A stretch of DNA of 46,688 bases, taken from contig NZ_CAMLJP010000042.1 of assembly GCF_946480385.1 (NCBI RefSeq), forward strand, positions 1 through 46,688. Direction: 5' to 3'. The notes under the pieces are model-generated. The model worked only from the letters and a program-made list of their open reading frames with translations. It was not told the origin of the DNA and did not search any database. Of the stretch, positions 37,671 to 45,668 are shown piece by piece (position 1 is the stretch's first letter; the number at the start of each line of letters is the position of its first letter). The position numbers and the translations under genes are program-made. The DNA is from an uncultured Azospirillum sp. (GTDB lineage Bacteria; Pseudomonadota; Alphaproteobacteria; Azospirillales; Azospirillaceae).

Positions 37671-38645
37671 ATGGTTCATGCAATCCGCATCCACGAACAC
37701 GGCGGGCCGGAGGTTCTGCGCTGGGACGAGATCGAGGTGGGAGAGCCCGGTCCCGGTCAGGTGCGCATCCGCCAGACCGCCGTCGGGCTGAACTACATCG
37801 ACACCTATCACCGCTCCGGCGCCTATAAGCTGCCGGATCTGCCGGCGGTGATCGGTATGGCGGGCACCGGCGAGGTCGAAGCGCTGGGTCCGGACGTCAC
37901 CACGCTGAAGGTCGGCGACCGCGTCGGCTACGCCATGTCGATCGGTGCCTATGCAGAGAGCCGGCTGATTGCCGCCGACCGGCTGGTGCCGCTGCCGAGC
38001 TGGCTCGACGAGCAGGCGACCGCCGCCACGCTGCTACAGGGGCTGACCGCGCAGTATCTGCTGCGCAGCACCTATGTGGTCCAGCCCGGCGACACCATCC
38101 TGGTCCAGGCTGCTGCCGGCGGGGTGGGGCTGCTGCTGTGTTCCTGGGCGCGTCATCTCGGCGCCACCGTGATCGGCACCGTCGGGTCGGAGGAGAAGGC
38201 CGAACTGGCGAAGGCCCATGGCTGCCACCACACCATCGACTACACCCGCGAGGATTTCGTCGCCCGGGTGAAGGACCTGACGGACGGGCAGGGCGTGCCG
38301 GTGGTCTATGACGGCGTCGGCAAGACGACCTTCCTGAAAGGGCTGGATTGCCTGCGGCCGCGCGGTCTGATGGTGCTGTTCGGCGCCGCCTCAGGCGCGC
38401 CGGCGCCGCTGGATCTGGGGCTGCTGGCGGCGAAGGGGTCGCTCTATGTGACGCGGCCGACGCTGGCGACCTACACCGCCAAGCGGGAGGATTTGATGGC
38501 GTCTGCCGCCGATCTGTTCGACGCGGTGAAGAATGGCGGGGTGACCTTCACGGTCAACCAGCGCTTCGCGCTGAAGGAGACGGCGGAGGCACATCGGGCG
38601 CTCGAGGCGCGGGCGACGACGGGGTCGACGGTGCTGGTGCCATAA
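37671..38645 (+). CDS. qor: NADPH:quinone oxidoreductase
   Basis: A 324-residue zinc-free medium-chain dehydrogenase/reductase. It shows NYIDTYHRSGAYKLPDLPAVIGMAGTGEVEALG at about 40-72, the nucleotide-binding VQAAAGGVGLLLCSWARHLGATVIGTVGS, and the C-terminal LKETAEAHRALEARATTGSTVLV, close to E. coli Qor. AAGGGAA precedes the ATG by about 10 bp. It ends 35 bp before the convergent dnaQ. Confidence 0.95.
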   Translation: MVHAIRIHEHGGPEVLRWDEIEVGEPGPGQVRIRQTAVGLNYIDTYHRSGAYKLPDLPAVIGMAGTGEVEALGPDVTTLKVGDRVGYAMSIGAYAESRLIAADRLVPLPSWLDEQATAATLLQGLTAQYLLRSTYVVQPGDTILVQAAAGGVGLLLCSWARHLGATVIGTVGSEEKAELAKAHGCHHTIDYTREDFVARVKDLTDGQGVPVVYDGVGKTTFLKGLDCLRPRGLMVLFGAASGAPAPLDLGLLAAKGSLYVTRPTLATYTAKREDLMASAADLFDAVKNGGVTFTVNQRFALKETAEAHRALEARATTGSTVLVP

Positions 38646-38657
38646 GAAGTTGCATCG

Positions 38658-38682
38658 GGGGGTGGGGTACCCCGCCCCCTTT
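38658..38682. terminator. Hairpin between convergent qor and dnaQ
   Basis: A near-palindrome, GGGGGTGGGG (38658-38667) with CCCCGCCCCC (38670-38679), followed by TTT. It probably terminates qor and could work in both directions. Confidence 0.5.
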
Positions 38683-39364
38683 ACTCCACCGCCCAGAGCG
38701 GGTTCTTGATCTTCTTCAGCATCTCCGCATGCGCCGCGGCCTCTTCGTCGCTGACGGCGAAGACGCGGGCTTCGCGGAAGGGGCGGTCGATGCGGACCGG
38801 GCCGGTGGGGCCGCTCTTCGATGCGGGACCACCGGCGAAGGAGAGGCCGGTCTGCCGGCCGCCCAACAGCTCCAGATAAACCTCGGCCAGCAGCTGGGCG
38901 TCGAGCAGCGCGCCGTGCAGGGTGCGGTTGGAGTTGTCGACGCCGAAGCGCTTGCACAGCGCGTCCAGGGTGGCGGGCGAGCCGGGGAACTTCTGCCGGG
39001 CCATCAGCAGCGTGTCGATGGCGCGATCCTTCGGCATCACCGGATAGCCGGCGATCTTCAGCTCCCAATTCAGGAAGTGCATGTCGAAGGCGGCGTTGTG
39101 GATCACCAGCGGGGAGTCACCGATGAAGGCGACGAAATCCGCGGCGACGTCGTTGAACAGCGGCTTGTCGGCCAGGAATTCCGAACTCAGCCCATGGACC
39201 GCGAAGGCCTCCGGCGGCATGTCGCGTTCGGGATTGAGATAGACGTGGAAACGTTCGCCGGTGGCGAGATGGTTGACCAGCTCGATGCAGCCGATCTCGA
39301 CCAGCCGGTGACCCTCCTCCGGCTTGAAGCCCGTGGTTTCGGTGTCGAGAACGATTTCACGCAT
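38681..39364 (-). CDS. dnaQ: DNA polymerase III epsilon subunit (3'-5' exonuclease)
   Basis: Proofreading exonuclease of the replicative polymerase. The 227-residue protein has ExoI with D7 and E9 (LDTETTGF), ExoII in VIHNAAFDMHFLNWEL and ExoIII epsilon-type HGALLDAQLLAEVY with the catalytic His and Asp. Its start overlaps the coaE stop by 8 bp. It lies in the conserved group ppsR-maf-aroE-coaE-dnaQ beside the origin. Confidence 0.97.
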   Translation of the reverse strand: MREIVLDTETTGFKPEEGHRLVEIGCIELVNHLATGERFHVYLNPERDMPPEAFAVHGLSSEFLADKPLFNDVAADFVAFIGDSPLVIHNAAFDMHFLNWELKIAGYPVMPKDRAIDTLLMARQKFPGSPATLDALCKRFGVDNSNRTLHGALLDAQLLAEVYLELLGGRQTGLSFAGGPASKSGPTGPVRIDRPFREARVFAVSDEEAAAHAEMLKKIKNPLWAVE

Positions 39365-40001
39365 GATGGATCTGCCCTGGTTGATAGCCGCGCGGCGGCC
39401 AGTGCCTGCTCGGCCGCCGTATCACGTCACGCACAATGCCTTGAAGTGCCCGCCGCGTCACCAGCCGACCGGCCCCGGTCGGCACGACATAATCGGCGCG
39501 GCGGCGCTTCTCCGCATCCGGCATCTGGCGAGCGAGGATGCCGGCGAACTTCTCCGCCGTCATGCCCGGCCGGGCCAGCACGCGGGCGCGCTGGACGGCA
39601 AAGGGGGCGGAGACCACGATGGTGGCGTCGACCCGCCGCTCGCCATGGGTCTCGAACAGCAAGGGGATGTCCAGGACGGCGATCTTCGCCCCCCGCCGCG
39701 CGGCACGGGCGAGGAAGTCGCGCTGCGCCGCCTGGACCATCGGATGCAGGATCGCTTCCAGCCGCTTCAGCGCATCCGGATCGCGGAACACCGCCGCCCC
39801 CAGCGCCGGCCGGCTGACCGCGCCGTCGACCACCACGCCGGGGAAGGCGGCGTCGATGGCCGGCACCGCCCGGCCGCCGCGGCCGAGCAACCCGTGCACA
39901 ACCGCGTCGGAATCGCAGACCGGGGCGCCCATCGCCTGCAGCATCCGGGCGGCGGTGCTTTTGCCCATGCCGATGGAGCCGGTCAGGCCCAGCACGATCA
40001 T
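39357..40001 (-). CDS. coaE: Dephospho-CoA kinase
   Basis: The last step of coenzyme A synthesis, phosphorylating the 3'-OH of dephospho-CoA. The 214-residue protein has a P-loop GSIGMGKS (8-15), the CDSDAVVHGLL substrate motif and the DIPLLFE strand. It is 10 bp after aroE and overlaps dnaQ. Confidence 0.96.
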   Translation of the reverse strand: MIVLGLTGSIGMGKSTAARMLQAMGAPVCDSDAVVHGLLGRGGRAVPAIDAAFPGVVVDGAVSRPALGAAVFRDPDALKRLEAILHPMVQAAQRDFLARAARRGAKIAVLDIPLLFETHGERRVDATIVVSAPFAVQRARVLARPGMTAEKFAGILARQMPDAEKRRRADYVVPTGAGRLVTRRALQGIVRDVIRRPSRHWPPRGYQPGQIHHA

Positions 40002-40011
40002 GACCCGAGCC

Positions 40012-40878
40012 TCAGCCTTCCAGGACGAAGCGGGTCAGGTCCGGGGTCACCTGCGGCTCGACGCCGAACCAAGCCTTGAAGCCGGGGCGGGCCTGATGCA
40101 GCAGCATGCCGATGCCGCCGGCCACCGGGTTGCCGCGCATCCTGGCCTCGGCCAACAGCGGGGTTTCCAGCGGCACATAGACGATGTCGTTGACGACGGC
40201 CGAGACGGGCAGGGCGCGCAAGGACAGGTCCAGCGCCGGCTGCCCCGCCATGCCCTGGGTGGTGGTGTTGACCAGCAGCGCGGCTCCGTCGAGCGCGGTT
40301 TCACGTGAAACCCAATCGACCACCGTCACGCCGCTGTGCAATCCAGCAGCGGCCAGATCCGCCGCCAGTTCCTCGGCGCGGGCGCGGGTGCGGTTGACCA
40401 GACGGACCTCCGGTGCACCGGCGTCGAGCAGCGCGACCACCACGGCGCGCGCGGCACCACCGGCGCCGATCACCACCGCCGGCCCACGCTCCGCCGTCCA
40501 GCCTGGCTGTTCGGCGCGCAGATTCTCGATGAAGCCGAAGCCGTCGGTGTTGCCGCCTTCCAGCGCGCCATCCTCGGCCACCACGATGGTGTTGACCGCA
40601 CCCATGCGCCGGGCGGTCTCGTCCAGCCGGTCGACGGTGCGGAAGGCGATCTCCTTGTGCGGGACGGTGACGTTGCAGCCACGAAAACCCAAAGCGGGCA
40701 GGGCACGGATTGCCTGTTCGGCGCGCTCGGGCGCCACCGCCAGCGGCACATAGGCGCCGTCGATCCCATACTGCCGCAGCCAGAATCCATGAAGCCGGGG
40801 CGACCGCGAATGGCTGATCGGCCAGCCCATCACCCCGGCGATCCTGGCCTTGCCGCTGATAAAGTGACCCGCCGTCAT
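40012..40878 (-). CDS. aroE: Shikimate dehydrogenase
   Basis: NADP-dependent reduction of 3-dehydroshikimate in aromatic amino acid synthesis. The 288-residue product from ATG 40878 overlaps the maf stop by 4 bp; the open frame continues upstream inside maf without meaning. Motifs: GWPISHSRSPRLHGFWL, VTVPHKE with the catalytic Lys, NTDGFGF, and the NADP-binding VIGAGGAARAV. A parS site at 40297-40312 is embedded in the coding sequence. Confidence 0.97.
   Translation of the reverse strand: MTAGHFISGKARIAGVMGWPISHSRSPRLHGFWLRQYGIDGAYVPLAVAPERAEQAIRALPALGFRGCNVTVPHKEIAFRTVDRLDETARRMGAVNTIVVAEDGALEGGNTDGFGFIENLRAEQPGWTAERGPAVVIGAGGAARAVVVALLDAGAPEVRLVNRTRARAEELAADLAAAGLHSGVTVVDWVSRETALDGAALLVNTTTQGMAGQPALDLSLRALPVSAVVNDIVYVPLETPLLAEARMRGNPVAGGIGMLLHQARPGFKAWFGVEPQVTPDLTRFVLEG
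40297..40312. promoter_or_regulatory. parS: parS site 4 (inside aroE)
   Basis: GTTTCACGTGAAAC is a perfect 14-bp palindrome; 14 of 16 of the full consensus. It is the copy nearest the proposed oriC, 2 kb away. Confidence 0.88.
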
Positions 40879-41480
40879 TCCCTGCCCACTCCATGCACGC
40901 GCAGAAAGCCGAGCAACGGCAAAAGCGGCAGCCCGAGGATGGTGAAGAAGTCGCCCTCGACCCGATGGAACAGCTGCGCCCCCAGCCCTTCCAGCTGATA
41001 GGCGCCGACGGAGTGCAGCACGTCGTCGCCGACGCGATCGAGATAGTCGTCGAGGAAGGCTTCGCTGAAGTTGCGCATGGTCAGGCGGGCGCTGTCGATC
41101 TGGTGCCACATCCGCTCGCCGTCGCGCACCACCACGGCGCAGCTGACCAGCCGGTGGGTCTTGCCGCGCAGGTCGAGCAGCTGGGCGCGCGCCGCGGCAC
41201 GGTCGGCCGGCTTGTCGAACCAGCGTCCCTCGCATTCCAGCATCTGGTCGGCGCCGACCACCAGCGCGCCGGGGTGGCGGCGGGTGATGCGCTGGGCCTT
41301 CAGCTCGGCCAGGGCCTCGGCGACGATGTCGGCGGAAACGCCCTCGGCGCGGCCGGCGGCCTTCACCTCGTCCTCGTCGACCAGCGGCTTGTCAAGGACG
41401 GCACTGACGCCGGCCTGCTCCAGCATCACCGCCCGCGTGCGCGAGCCGGACGCCAGGACGAGCTTGGGTGCCATGCTCAC
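40875..41480 (-). CDS. maf: Maf family nucleotide pyrophosphatase
   Basis: A 201-residue nucleoside triphosphate pyrophosphatase of the Maf/HAM1-related fold, thought to sanitise modified nucleotides or act in division control. It has the N-terminal LVLASGSRTRAVMLEQAG, the VVGADQML motif and VGAYQLEGLGAQLF. The start is GTG at 41480, overlapping the ppsR stop as GTGA; ATG at 41474 is the alternative. It is in the ppsR-maf-aroE-coaE-dnaQ chain. Confidence 0.94.
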   Translation of the reverse strand: MSMAPKLVLASGSRTRAVMLEQAGVSAVLDKPLVDEDEVKAAGRAEGVSADIVAEALAELKAQRITRRHPGALVVGADQMLECEGRWFDKPADRAAARAQLLDLRGKTHRLVSCAVVVRDGERMWHQIDSARLTMRNFSEAFLDDYLDRVGDDVLHSVGAYQLEGLGAQLFHRVEGDFFTILGLPLLPLLGFLRVHGVGRE

Positions 41481-42316
41481 GTCTTCTTTCCCTCCGGGCT
41501 GAAGTTGCCGCTCTGGCGGCGGGCGAGCAGCATCATGATCTCGGCCGCGGTCTCTTCGATGGAGCGGCGGGACACGTCGATCACCGGCCAGCCGCGGCGG
41601 CTGAACAGGCGGCGCGCCTCCTGCACCTCGGCACGGACCAACTCCGGATCGGCGTAGCTGGAGCCTTCGCCCTGGTTCAGCAGCTTCAGCCGGTTGCGGC
41701 GGATCTGCACCAGACGGTCGGGGTCCTTGGTCAGCCCGACGATCAGCGGCCGGGTCAGCAGGTCCAGCTCGGCCGGCAGCGGGCTGCCCGGCACCAGCGG
41801 GATATTGGCCGCCTTGATGCCGCGGTTGGCCAGATAGATACAGGTCGGCGTCTTGGAGCTGCGCGAGACGCCGATCAGCACCACGTCGGCCTCGTGCAGG
41901 TCCCAGTTCGATTGGCCATCGTCATGGGACAGGGCGAAGTCGACCGCGTCGATGCGGCTGAAATACTCGGCGTCCAGCACATGCTGGCGGCCGGGCTGGC
42001 GCTGCGATTCCACGCCCAGGAAGGCGGCGAGCGCGTTGATCAGCGGATCGAGCACGGGGATGCAGGGCACCTGCATCTCGCGGCAGAAATCCTGGAGCCG
42101 GCGGCGCAGCGTCTCGTCGACGAGCGTGAACATCACCAGCCCGTGGTTGTCCCGGATCCCCTCCAGCACGAGGTCGAGCTGGCGGTCGGTCCGCACCAGA
42201 TTCCAGAAATGCTCGATGGGACGCACGTCGTCGAACTGGATGACGCAGGCGCGCGCCACGCTGTTGATGGTCTCGCCCGTCGCATCGGACACGAGATGTA
42301 GGTGGAACTCTTTCAT
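41477..42316 (-). CDS. ppsR: Pyruvate, phosphate dikinase / PEP synthase regulatory protein (RP001-like)
   Basis: A bifunctional Ser/Thr kinase and phosphorylase (DUF299) that switches PPDK or PEP synthase off and on. The 279-residue protein starts at MKEFHLHLVSDATGETINSVARA, a family hallmark, and has the P-loop-like LIGVSRSSKTPTCIYLANRG. ATG 42316 is preferred; the open frame reaches 42619 only by reading through the DnaA-box region. Its Rickettsia homologue is the RP001 gene that borders the origin, and here too it is the left neighbour of the proposed oriC. Confidence 0.95.
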   Translation of the reverse strand: MKEFHLHLVSDATGETINSVARACVIQFDDVRPIEHFWNLVRTDRQLDLVLEGIRDNHGLVMFTLVDETLRRRLQDFCREMQVPCIPVLDPLINALAAFLGVESQRQPGRQHVLDAEYFSRIDAVDFALSHDDGQSNWDLHEADVVLIGVSRSSKTPTCIYLANRGIKAANIPLVPGSPLPAELDLLTRPLIVGLTKDPDRLVQIRRNRLKLLNQGEGSSYADPELVRAEVQEARRLFSRRGWPVIDVSRRSIEETAAEIMMLLARRQSGNFSPEGKKT

Positions 42317-42331
42317 CCGTCCCCAACATTC

Positions 42332-42340
42332 TGTGGAGAA
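42332..42340 (-). promoter_or_regulatory. DnaA box, 8/9
   Basis: Minus strand TTCTCCACA, one mismatch to TTATCCACA. The outermost box, just before the ppsR start. Confidence 0.65.
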
Positions 42341-42353
42341 CCCGGCCCAGATC

Positions 42354-42362
42354 TGTGGACAA
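42354..42362 (-). promoter_or_regulatory. DnaA box, 8/9, with GATC flank
   Basis: Minus strand TTGTCCACA. On the plus strand it reads within AGATCTGTGGACAA, an extended motif that recurs twice more in the gap. Confidence 0.7.
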
Positions 42363-42479
42363 CCGGATCCGCCTTCGTTTCGTCCCGACCGGGGGACTCC
42401 TCCTCCCCGATACGGCCAAGCGCGGAACAACTCCGCCGACCGCTTCGGAAGCTGGGAAGATCCGGCCCCGTCCGCCCTG

Positions 42480-42488
42480 TTATCCACG
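42480..42488 (+). promoter_or_regulatory. DnaA box, 8/9
   Basis: TTATCCACG, final base differing from the consensus. Confidence 0.65.
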
Positions 42489-42545
42489 GGACTCCCGTTC
42501 GTACAGCTATAGCATTTCCGCCGTTTCCGGCGGTAGTGCTCCGAA

Positions 42546-42554
42546 TCGTCCACA
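42546..42554 (+). promoter_or_regulatory. Weak DnaA box, 7/9
   Basis: TCGTCCACA. Its complement is GGATCTGTGGACGA, sharing the extended motif. A GAATC site overlaps its left edge (42543-42547). Confidence 0.5.
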
Positions 42555-42588
42555 GATCCGCGCACATGACCGCACAAGCCCCCGGATC

Positions 42589-42597
42589 TGTGGATAG
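42589..42597 (-). promoter_or_regulatory. DnaA box, 8/9, with GATC flank
   Basis: Minus strand CTATCCACA; plus strand GGATCTGTGGATAG. A GATTC site overlaps its right end (42597-42601). Confidence 0.7.
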
Positions 42598-42621
42598 ATT
42601 CTCGCCTCATGGGGATCACCG

Positions 42622-42630
42622 TTATCCACA
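42622..42630 (+). promoter_or_regulatory. Perfect DnaA box
   Basis: TTATCCACA, 9 of 9. It is the box next to the A+T-rich run and the probable anchor for unwinding. Confidence 0.9.
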
Positions 42631-42643
42631 GGCATCCACCTCA

Positions 42644-42690
42644 TCCTCTTCCTTTCTCCCTTTAAAAAATATAGTGAAGAAGAGGGGATA
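42644..42690. other. A+T-rich region, candidate duplex unwinding element
   Basis: A pyrimidine tract (TCATCCTCTTCCTTTCTCCC region) runs into TTTAAAAAATATAGTGAAG, the lowest-GC stretch in the gap. It lies 14 bp from the perfect DnaA box. Confidence 0.65.
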
Positions 42691-42700
42691 AACCCGTCCC

Positions 42701-42764
42701 GGAATCCGGCGCGGAATCGGCGCTGGAATCGCAGGGATTCAGATTCGCACATCCCAGATTCGCA
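42701..42764. repeat. Iteron array with six GANTC sites
   Basis: Three tandem 12-bp units start with GGAATC (42701, 42713, 42725), then a GGATTC (42735-42740), then CAGATTCGCA twice at 15-bp spacing (42740-42749 and 42755-42764). GANTC begins at 42702, 42714, 42726, 42736, 42742 and 42757. It ends 20 bp before the hemE start. Confidence 0.88.
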
Positions 42765-42784
42765 AAGCCAAGGAACGCACCGTC

Positions 42785-43867
42785 TTGTCCGCCACCAGCT
42801 ACGACGTCCAGAATCAGGCATCAATGCCTGCCCTGAAGCCGATGCTCGCCGCCCTGGCGGGAGAGGTGCGGACGCGTCCGCCCTTCTGGCTGATGCGTCA
42901 GGCCGGACGCTATCTGCCGGAATATCGCGAGCTGCGGGCTAAGGCAGGCAGCTTCCTCGACCTCTGCTACAATCCCGACTTCGCGGTCGAGGTGACCCTG
43001 CAGCCGCTGCGCCGCTACGGCATGGACGCGGCGATTCTGTTCTCCGACATCCTGGTGGTGCCGCATGCCCTGGGGCAGCCGCTGGCCTATCTGGAAGGGG
43101 AGGGGCCGAAGCTGGATCCGGTCCGTAATGTGGAGGACCTGAAGCGCCTGTCGCGCGACCGCTTCCACGAGACGCTGGCGCCGGTCTACGAGACGGTGCG
43201 CCGGCTCTCCACCGCGATTCCGGATGGGACGACGCTGATCGGCTTTGCGGGGGCTCCCTGGACCATCGCCTGCTACATGGTCGAAGGGGCGGGCTCCAAG
43301 GAGTATGCGCACGTCAAGCGCTGGGCCTATGGCGACCCGGCGGGATTCGGCCAGCTGATCGACCTGATCGTCGAGGTGACCGCCGACTATCTCTGCCGCC
43401 AGATCGAGGCGGGAGCCGAGGTGGTGCAGCTGTTCGACAGCTGGGCCGGCGTGCTGCCGGTGGCCGAGTTCCGCCGCTGGGTGATCGAGCCGACGCGGCG
43501 GATCGTCGCACTGGTGAAGGCGAAGCACCCGAACACGCCGGTGATCGGCTTCCCGCGCGGCGCCGGTCATGCTTATGAGGAATATGTCGCCGGGTCCGGG
43601 GTGGATGCCGTCGGGCTCGATACCGCCGTCCCGCCGGTGTGGGCGGCGCAGAACCTCCAGACGCGGCTGCCGGTGCAGGGCAACCTCGACCCGATCATGC
43701 TGGCGGCCGGCGGCAAGGCGCTGGAGACGGCGACGCACGACATCCTGGAGGCCTTGGCCGGCGGCCCCTTCGTGTTCAACCTGGGCCATGGCGTCATCCA
43801 GTCGACCCCGCCGCAGCATGTGGCCGACCTGACCCGCATCCTGCGGGAGTGGCCGGGGCGCGGCTGA
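42785..43867 (+). CDS. hemE: Uroporphyrinogen decarboxylase
   Basis: Decarboxylates uroporphyrinogen III to coproporphyrinogen III in heme synthesis. The 360-residue product has the invariant [15 protein letters not shown] near the N-terminus, the [17 protein letters not shown] active-site Asp segment and [13 protein letters not shown]. The proposed start is TTG at 42785 with AAGGA about 10 bp upstream; ATG at 42824 ([11 protein letters not shown]) is a real alternative and would still leave the conserved core intact. It borders oriC and is followed by hemH and hemJ. Confidence 0.96.
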   Translation: MSATSYDVQNQASMPALKPMLAALAGEVRTRPPFWLMRQAGRYLPEYRELRAKAGSFLDLCYNPDFAVEVTLQPLRRYGMDAAILFSDILVVPHALGQPLAYLEGEGPKLDPVRNVEDLKRLSRDRFHETLAPVYETVRRLSTAIPDGTTLIGFAGAPWTIACYMVEGAGSKEYAHVKRWAYGDPAGFGQLIDLIVEVTADYLCRQIEAGAEVVQLFDSWAGVLPVAEFRRWVIEPTRRIVALVKAKHPNTPVIGFPRGAGHAYEEYVAGSGVDAVGLDTAVPPVWAAQNLQTRLPVQGNLDPIMLAAGGKALETATHDILEALAGGPFVFNLGHGVIQSTPPQHVADLTRILREWPGRG

Positions 43868-43959
43868 GCGCTTTTCCGGCGGACCGGCGCTAAGGGGCTG
43901 AAAAAGCGACGGAGGGGGTCTGGACAGAGCGACGGCGACGCTCCAGTTTAGCGGGCACC

Positions 43960-45081
43960 ATGAGCCAGCACTTCTCCCAGACCTCCGCCTCGACCACTGC
44001 AACGCCCGGCAACCCGACTCCCAATGGCCAGCCGCGGCGTGTCGCCGTCGTGCTGTTCAACCTCGGCGGTCCGGACGCGCCGGAGGCGGTGAGGCCCTTC
44101 CTGTTCAACCTGTTCGCGGATCCGGCCATCATCCGGCTGCCGAACCCGTTCCGCTTCCTGATCGCCAGCCTTATCAGCGGACGCCGGGCCAAGCCGGCCA
44201 CCGAGATCTACGCCCAGATCGGCGGCAAGTCGCCGCTGCTGGAGAACACGCTAAGTCAGGCGGCGGCACTGGAGAGCGCTCTGGGGGCGGATCCGGCGAC
44301 GGCCGGCGCGGAGACCAAGGTCTTTATCGCCATGCGCTACTGGCACCCGATGAGCGCCGAGACGGCCGCCCGGGTGAAGGCCTACGACCCGGATCTGGTC
44401 GTGCTGCTGCCGCTCTACCCGCAATTCTCCACCACCACCACGGCGTCGAGCGCCAAGGCCTGGGCAGAGGCGGCGAACACCGTCGGACTGACGGCGCCGA
44501 CCAAACTGCTGTGCTGCTATCCGACCCAGGCCGGCTTCATCGACGGCACGGCGGACCTGATCCGCCCGCTGTACGAGACGGCCAAGGCCCATGGCAAGCC
44601 GCGCGTCCTGTTCTCCGCCCACGGGCTGCCGAAGAAGGTGGTGGCCTCCGGCGACCCCTATCAGTGGCAGTGCGAGCGGACGGCGGAATCCATCGCCGCG
44701 GCGCTGGGCATCGACGATCTCGACTGGATCAACTGCTATCAGAGCCGCGTCGGCCCGATGGAGTGGATCGGCCCCAGCACCGACGCCGAGATTCGCCGCG
44801 CCGGCCAGGATGGCGTGCCGATCCTGGTGGTGCCGATGGCCTTCGTGTCGGAGCATTCCGAGACGCTGGTGGAGATCGAGGTCGAATACCGCCATCTGGC
44901 CGGGCAAGCGGGGGTGCCGCACTTCACCCGCGTGCCGACGGTGGGGGTGCATCCCGGCTTCATCGACGGGCTGGCCAAGCTGGTGCGGCAGACCGTCGCA
45001 GGCAAGGCGGCGATCTGCTCCCAGAAGGGCGACCGGATCTGCCCGTCCAACTTCTCCGGCTGTCCGCAGGCGCGGACCTGA
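43960..45081 (+). CDS. hemH: Ferrochelatase
   Basis: Inserts Fe2+ into protoporphyrin IX. The 373-residue protein has VAVVLFNLGGPDAPEAVRPFL, the mid-chain MRYWHPM and LPLYPQFSTTTTAS, the catalytic His in VLFSAHGLPKK, and a late FVSEHSETLVEIEVEY. The tail ICSQKGDRICPSNFSGCPQ has three Cys; with the Cys in YQWQCERTAE this could ligate a [2Fe-2S] cluster, as in some bacterial ferrochelatases. It lies 92 bp after hemE on the same strand. Confidence 0.95.
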   Translation: MSQHFSQTSASTTATPGNPTPNGQPRRVAVVLFNLGGPDAPEAVRPFLFNLFADPAIIRLPNPFRFLIASLISGRRAKPATEIYAQIGGKSPLLENTLSQAAALESALGADPATAGAETKVFIAMRYWHPMSAETAARVKAYDPDLVVLLPLYPQFSTTTTASSAKAWAEAANTVGLTAPTKLLCCYPTQAGFIDGTADLIRPLYETAKAHGKPRVLFSAHGLPKKVVASGDPYQWQCERTAESIAAALGIDDLDWINCYQSRVGPMEWIGPSTDAEIRRAGQDGVPILVVPMAFVSEHSETLVEIEVEYRHLAGQAGVPHFTRVPTVGVHPGFIDGLAKLVRQTVAGKAAICSQKGDRICPSNFSGCPQART

Positions 45082-45135
45082 GCCGCAACGCTGAACGGCA
45101 ACGGCCGAACCGCAAAGTAAGAGGGGATACGCCCG

Positions 45136-45564
45136 GTGCTGTACGAATGGATCAAGGCGCTGCACGTCATCAGCATCATCGCCTGGATGGCGGGGCTGCT
45201 CTATTTGCCGCGCCTGTTCGTCTACCACTGCGAGGCGCCGGCCGGATCCGAGACCTCGGAGACCTTCAAGGTGATGGAACGCCGCCTGCTGCGCGCCATC
45301 ATGAACCCGGCGATGATCGCGGCGTACGTGTTCGGCATCACGATGATCGTGCTGACGCCGGAATGGATGAAGCAGGGCTGGTTGCATGCCAAGCTGCTGT
45401 TCGTGCTGCTGCTGACCGTCAGCCACATGATGATGGCCCGCTGGCGCCGGGACTTCGCCGAGGACCGCAACACCCGGCCGCAGCGCTTCTACCGCATCGC
45501 CAACGAGGTGCCGACGCTGCTGATGATCGGCATCGTCATCTTCGTCGTAGTGAAGCCCTTCTGA
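45136..45564 (+). CDS. hemJ: Protoporphyrinogen oxidase HemJ
   Basis: A 142-residue membrane protein that oxidises protoporphyrinogen IX. About four helices, with the conserved His in ALHVISIIAWMAGLLYLPRLFVYH and later WLHAKLLFVLLL. The start is GTG at 45136 with GAGGGG about 9 bp upstream. Together hemE, hemH and hemJ provide three of the last heme steps. Family members were earlier annotated as UPF0093. Confidence 0.93.
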   Translation: MLYEWIKALHVISIIAWMAGLLYLPRLFVYHCEAPAGSETSETFKVMERRLLRAIMNPAMIAAYVFGITMIVLTPEWMKQGWLHAKLLFVLLLTVSHMMMARWRRDFAEDRNTRPQRFYRIANEVPTLLMIGIVIFVVVKPF

Positions 45565-45603
45565 CTGGCGGCAGGTGAAGGCGCCGTCTTCCACCTCCCG
45601 GAA

Positions 45604-45638
45604 AAAGCGGAATCCGCGACCTTTGCGGGTTTCGCTTT
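45604..45638 (+). terminator. Terminator-like hairpin after hemJ
   Basis: A 14-bp stem (45604-45617 with 45625-45638) including two G-T pairs, 7-base loop, ending in CTTTCGTTT. It lies 40 bp past the hemJ stop. Confidence 0.6.
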
Positions 45639-45641
45639 CGT

Positions 45642-45668
45642 TTGACTTGCGCCCGCCGATCCGATAAC
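45642..45668 (+). promoter_or_regulatory. Candidate promoter of rho
   Basis: TTGACT (45642-45647) and GATAAC (45663-45668) spaced by 15 bp, immediately after the hemJ hairpin. Transcription would start about 270 bases before the rho ATG. Confidence 0.45.

Larger units (their letters stand above)
42317..42784. other. oriC: Probable chromosomal replication origin oriC
   Basis: A 468-bp non-coding gap between divergent ppsR and hemE, the position of the Caulobacter and Rickettsia origins. It contains one perfect DnaA box (42622-42630), five near-matches (42332, 42354, 42480, 42546, 42589), a T/C tract and A+T-rich run (42644-42690) suited to strand opening, and repeats with six GANTC sites at 42701-42764. 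The hemE and ppsR promoters must lie here as well. Activity is inferred from structure and gene order. Confidence 0.9.

Noticed and set aside
42662..42665. CtrA site in oriC
   Set aside because: Only one TTAA is present in the gap, not the TTAA-N7-TTAA pair used by Caulobacter CtrA.
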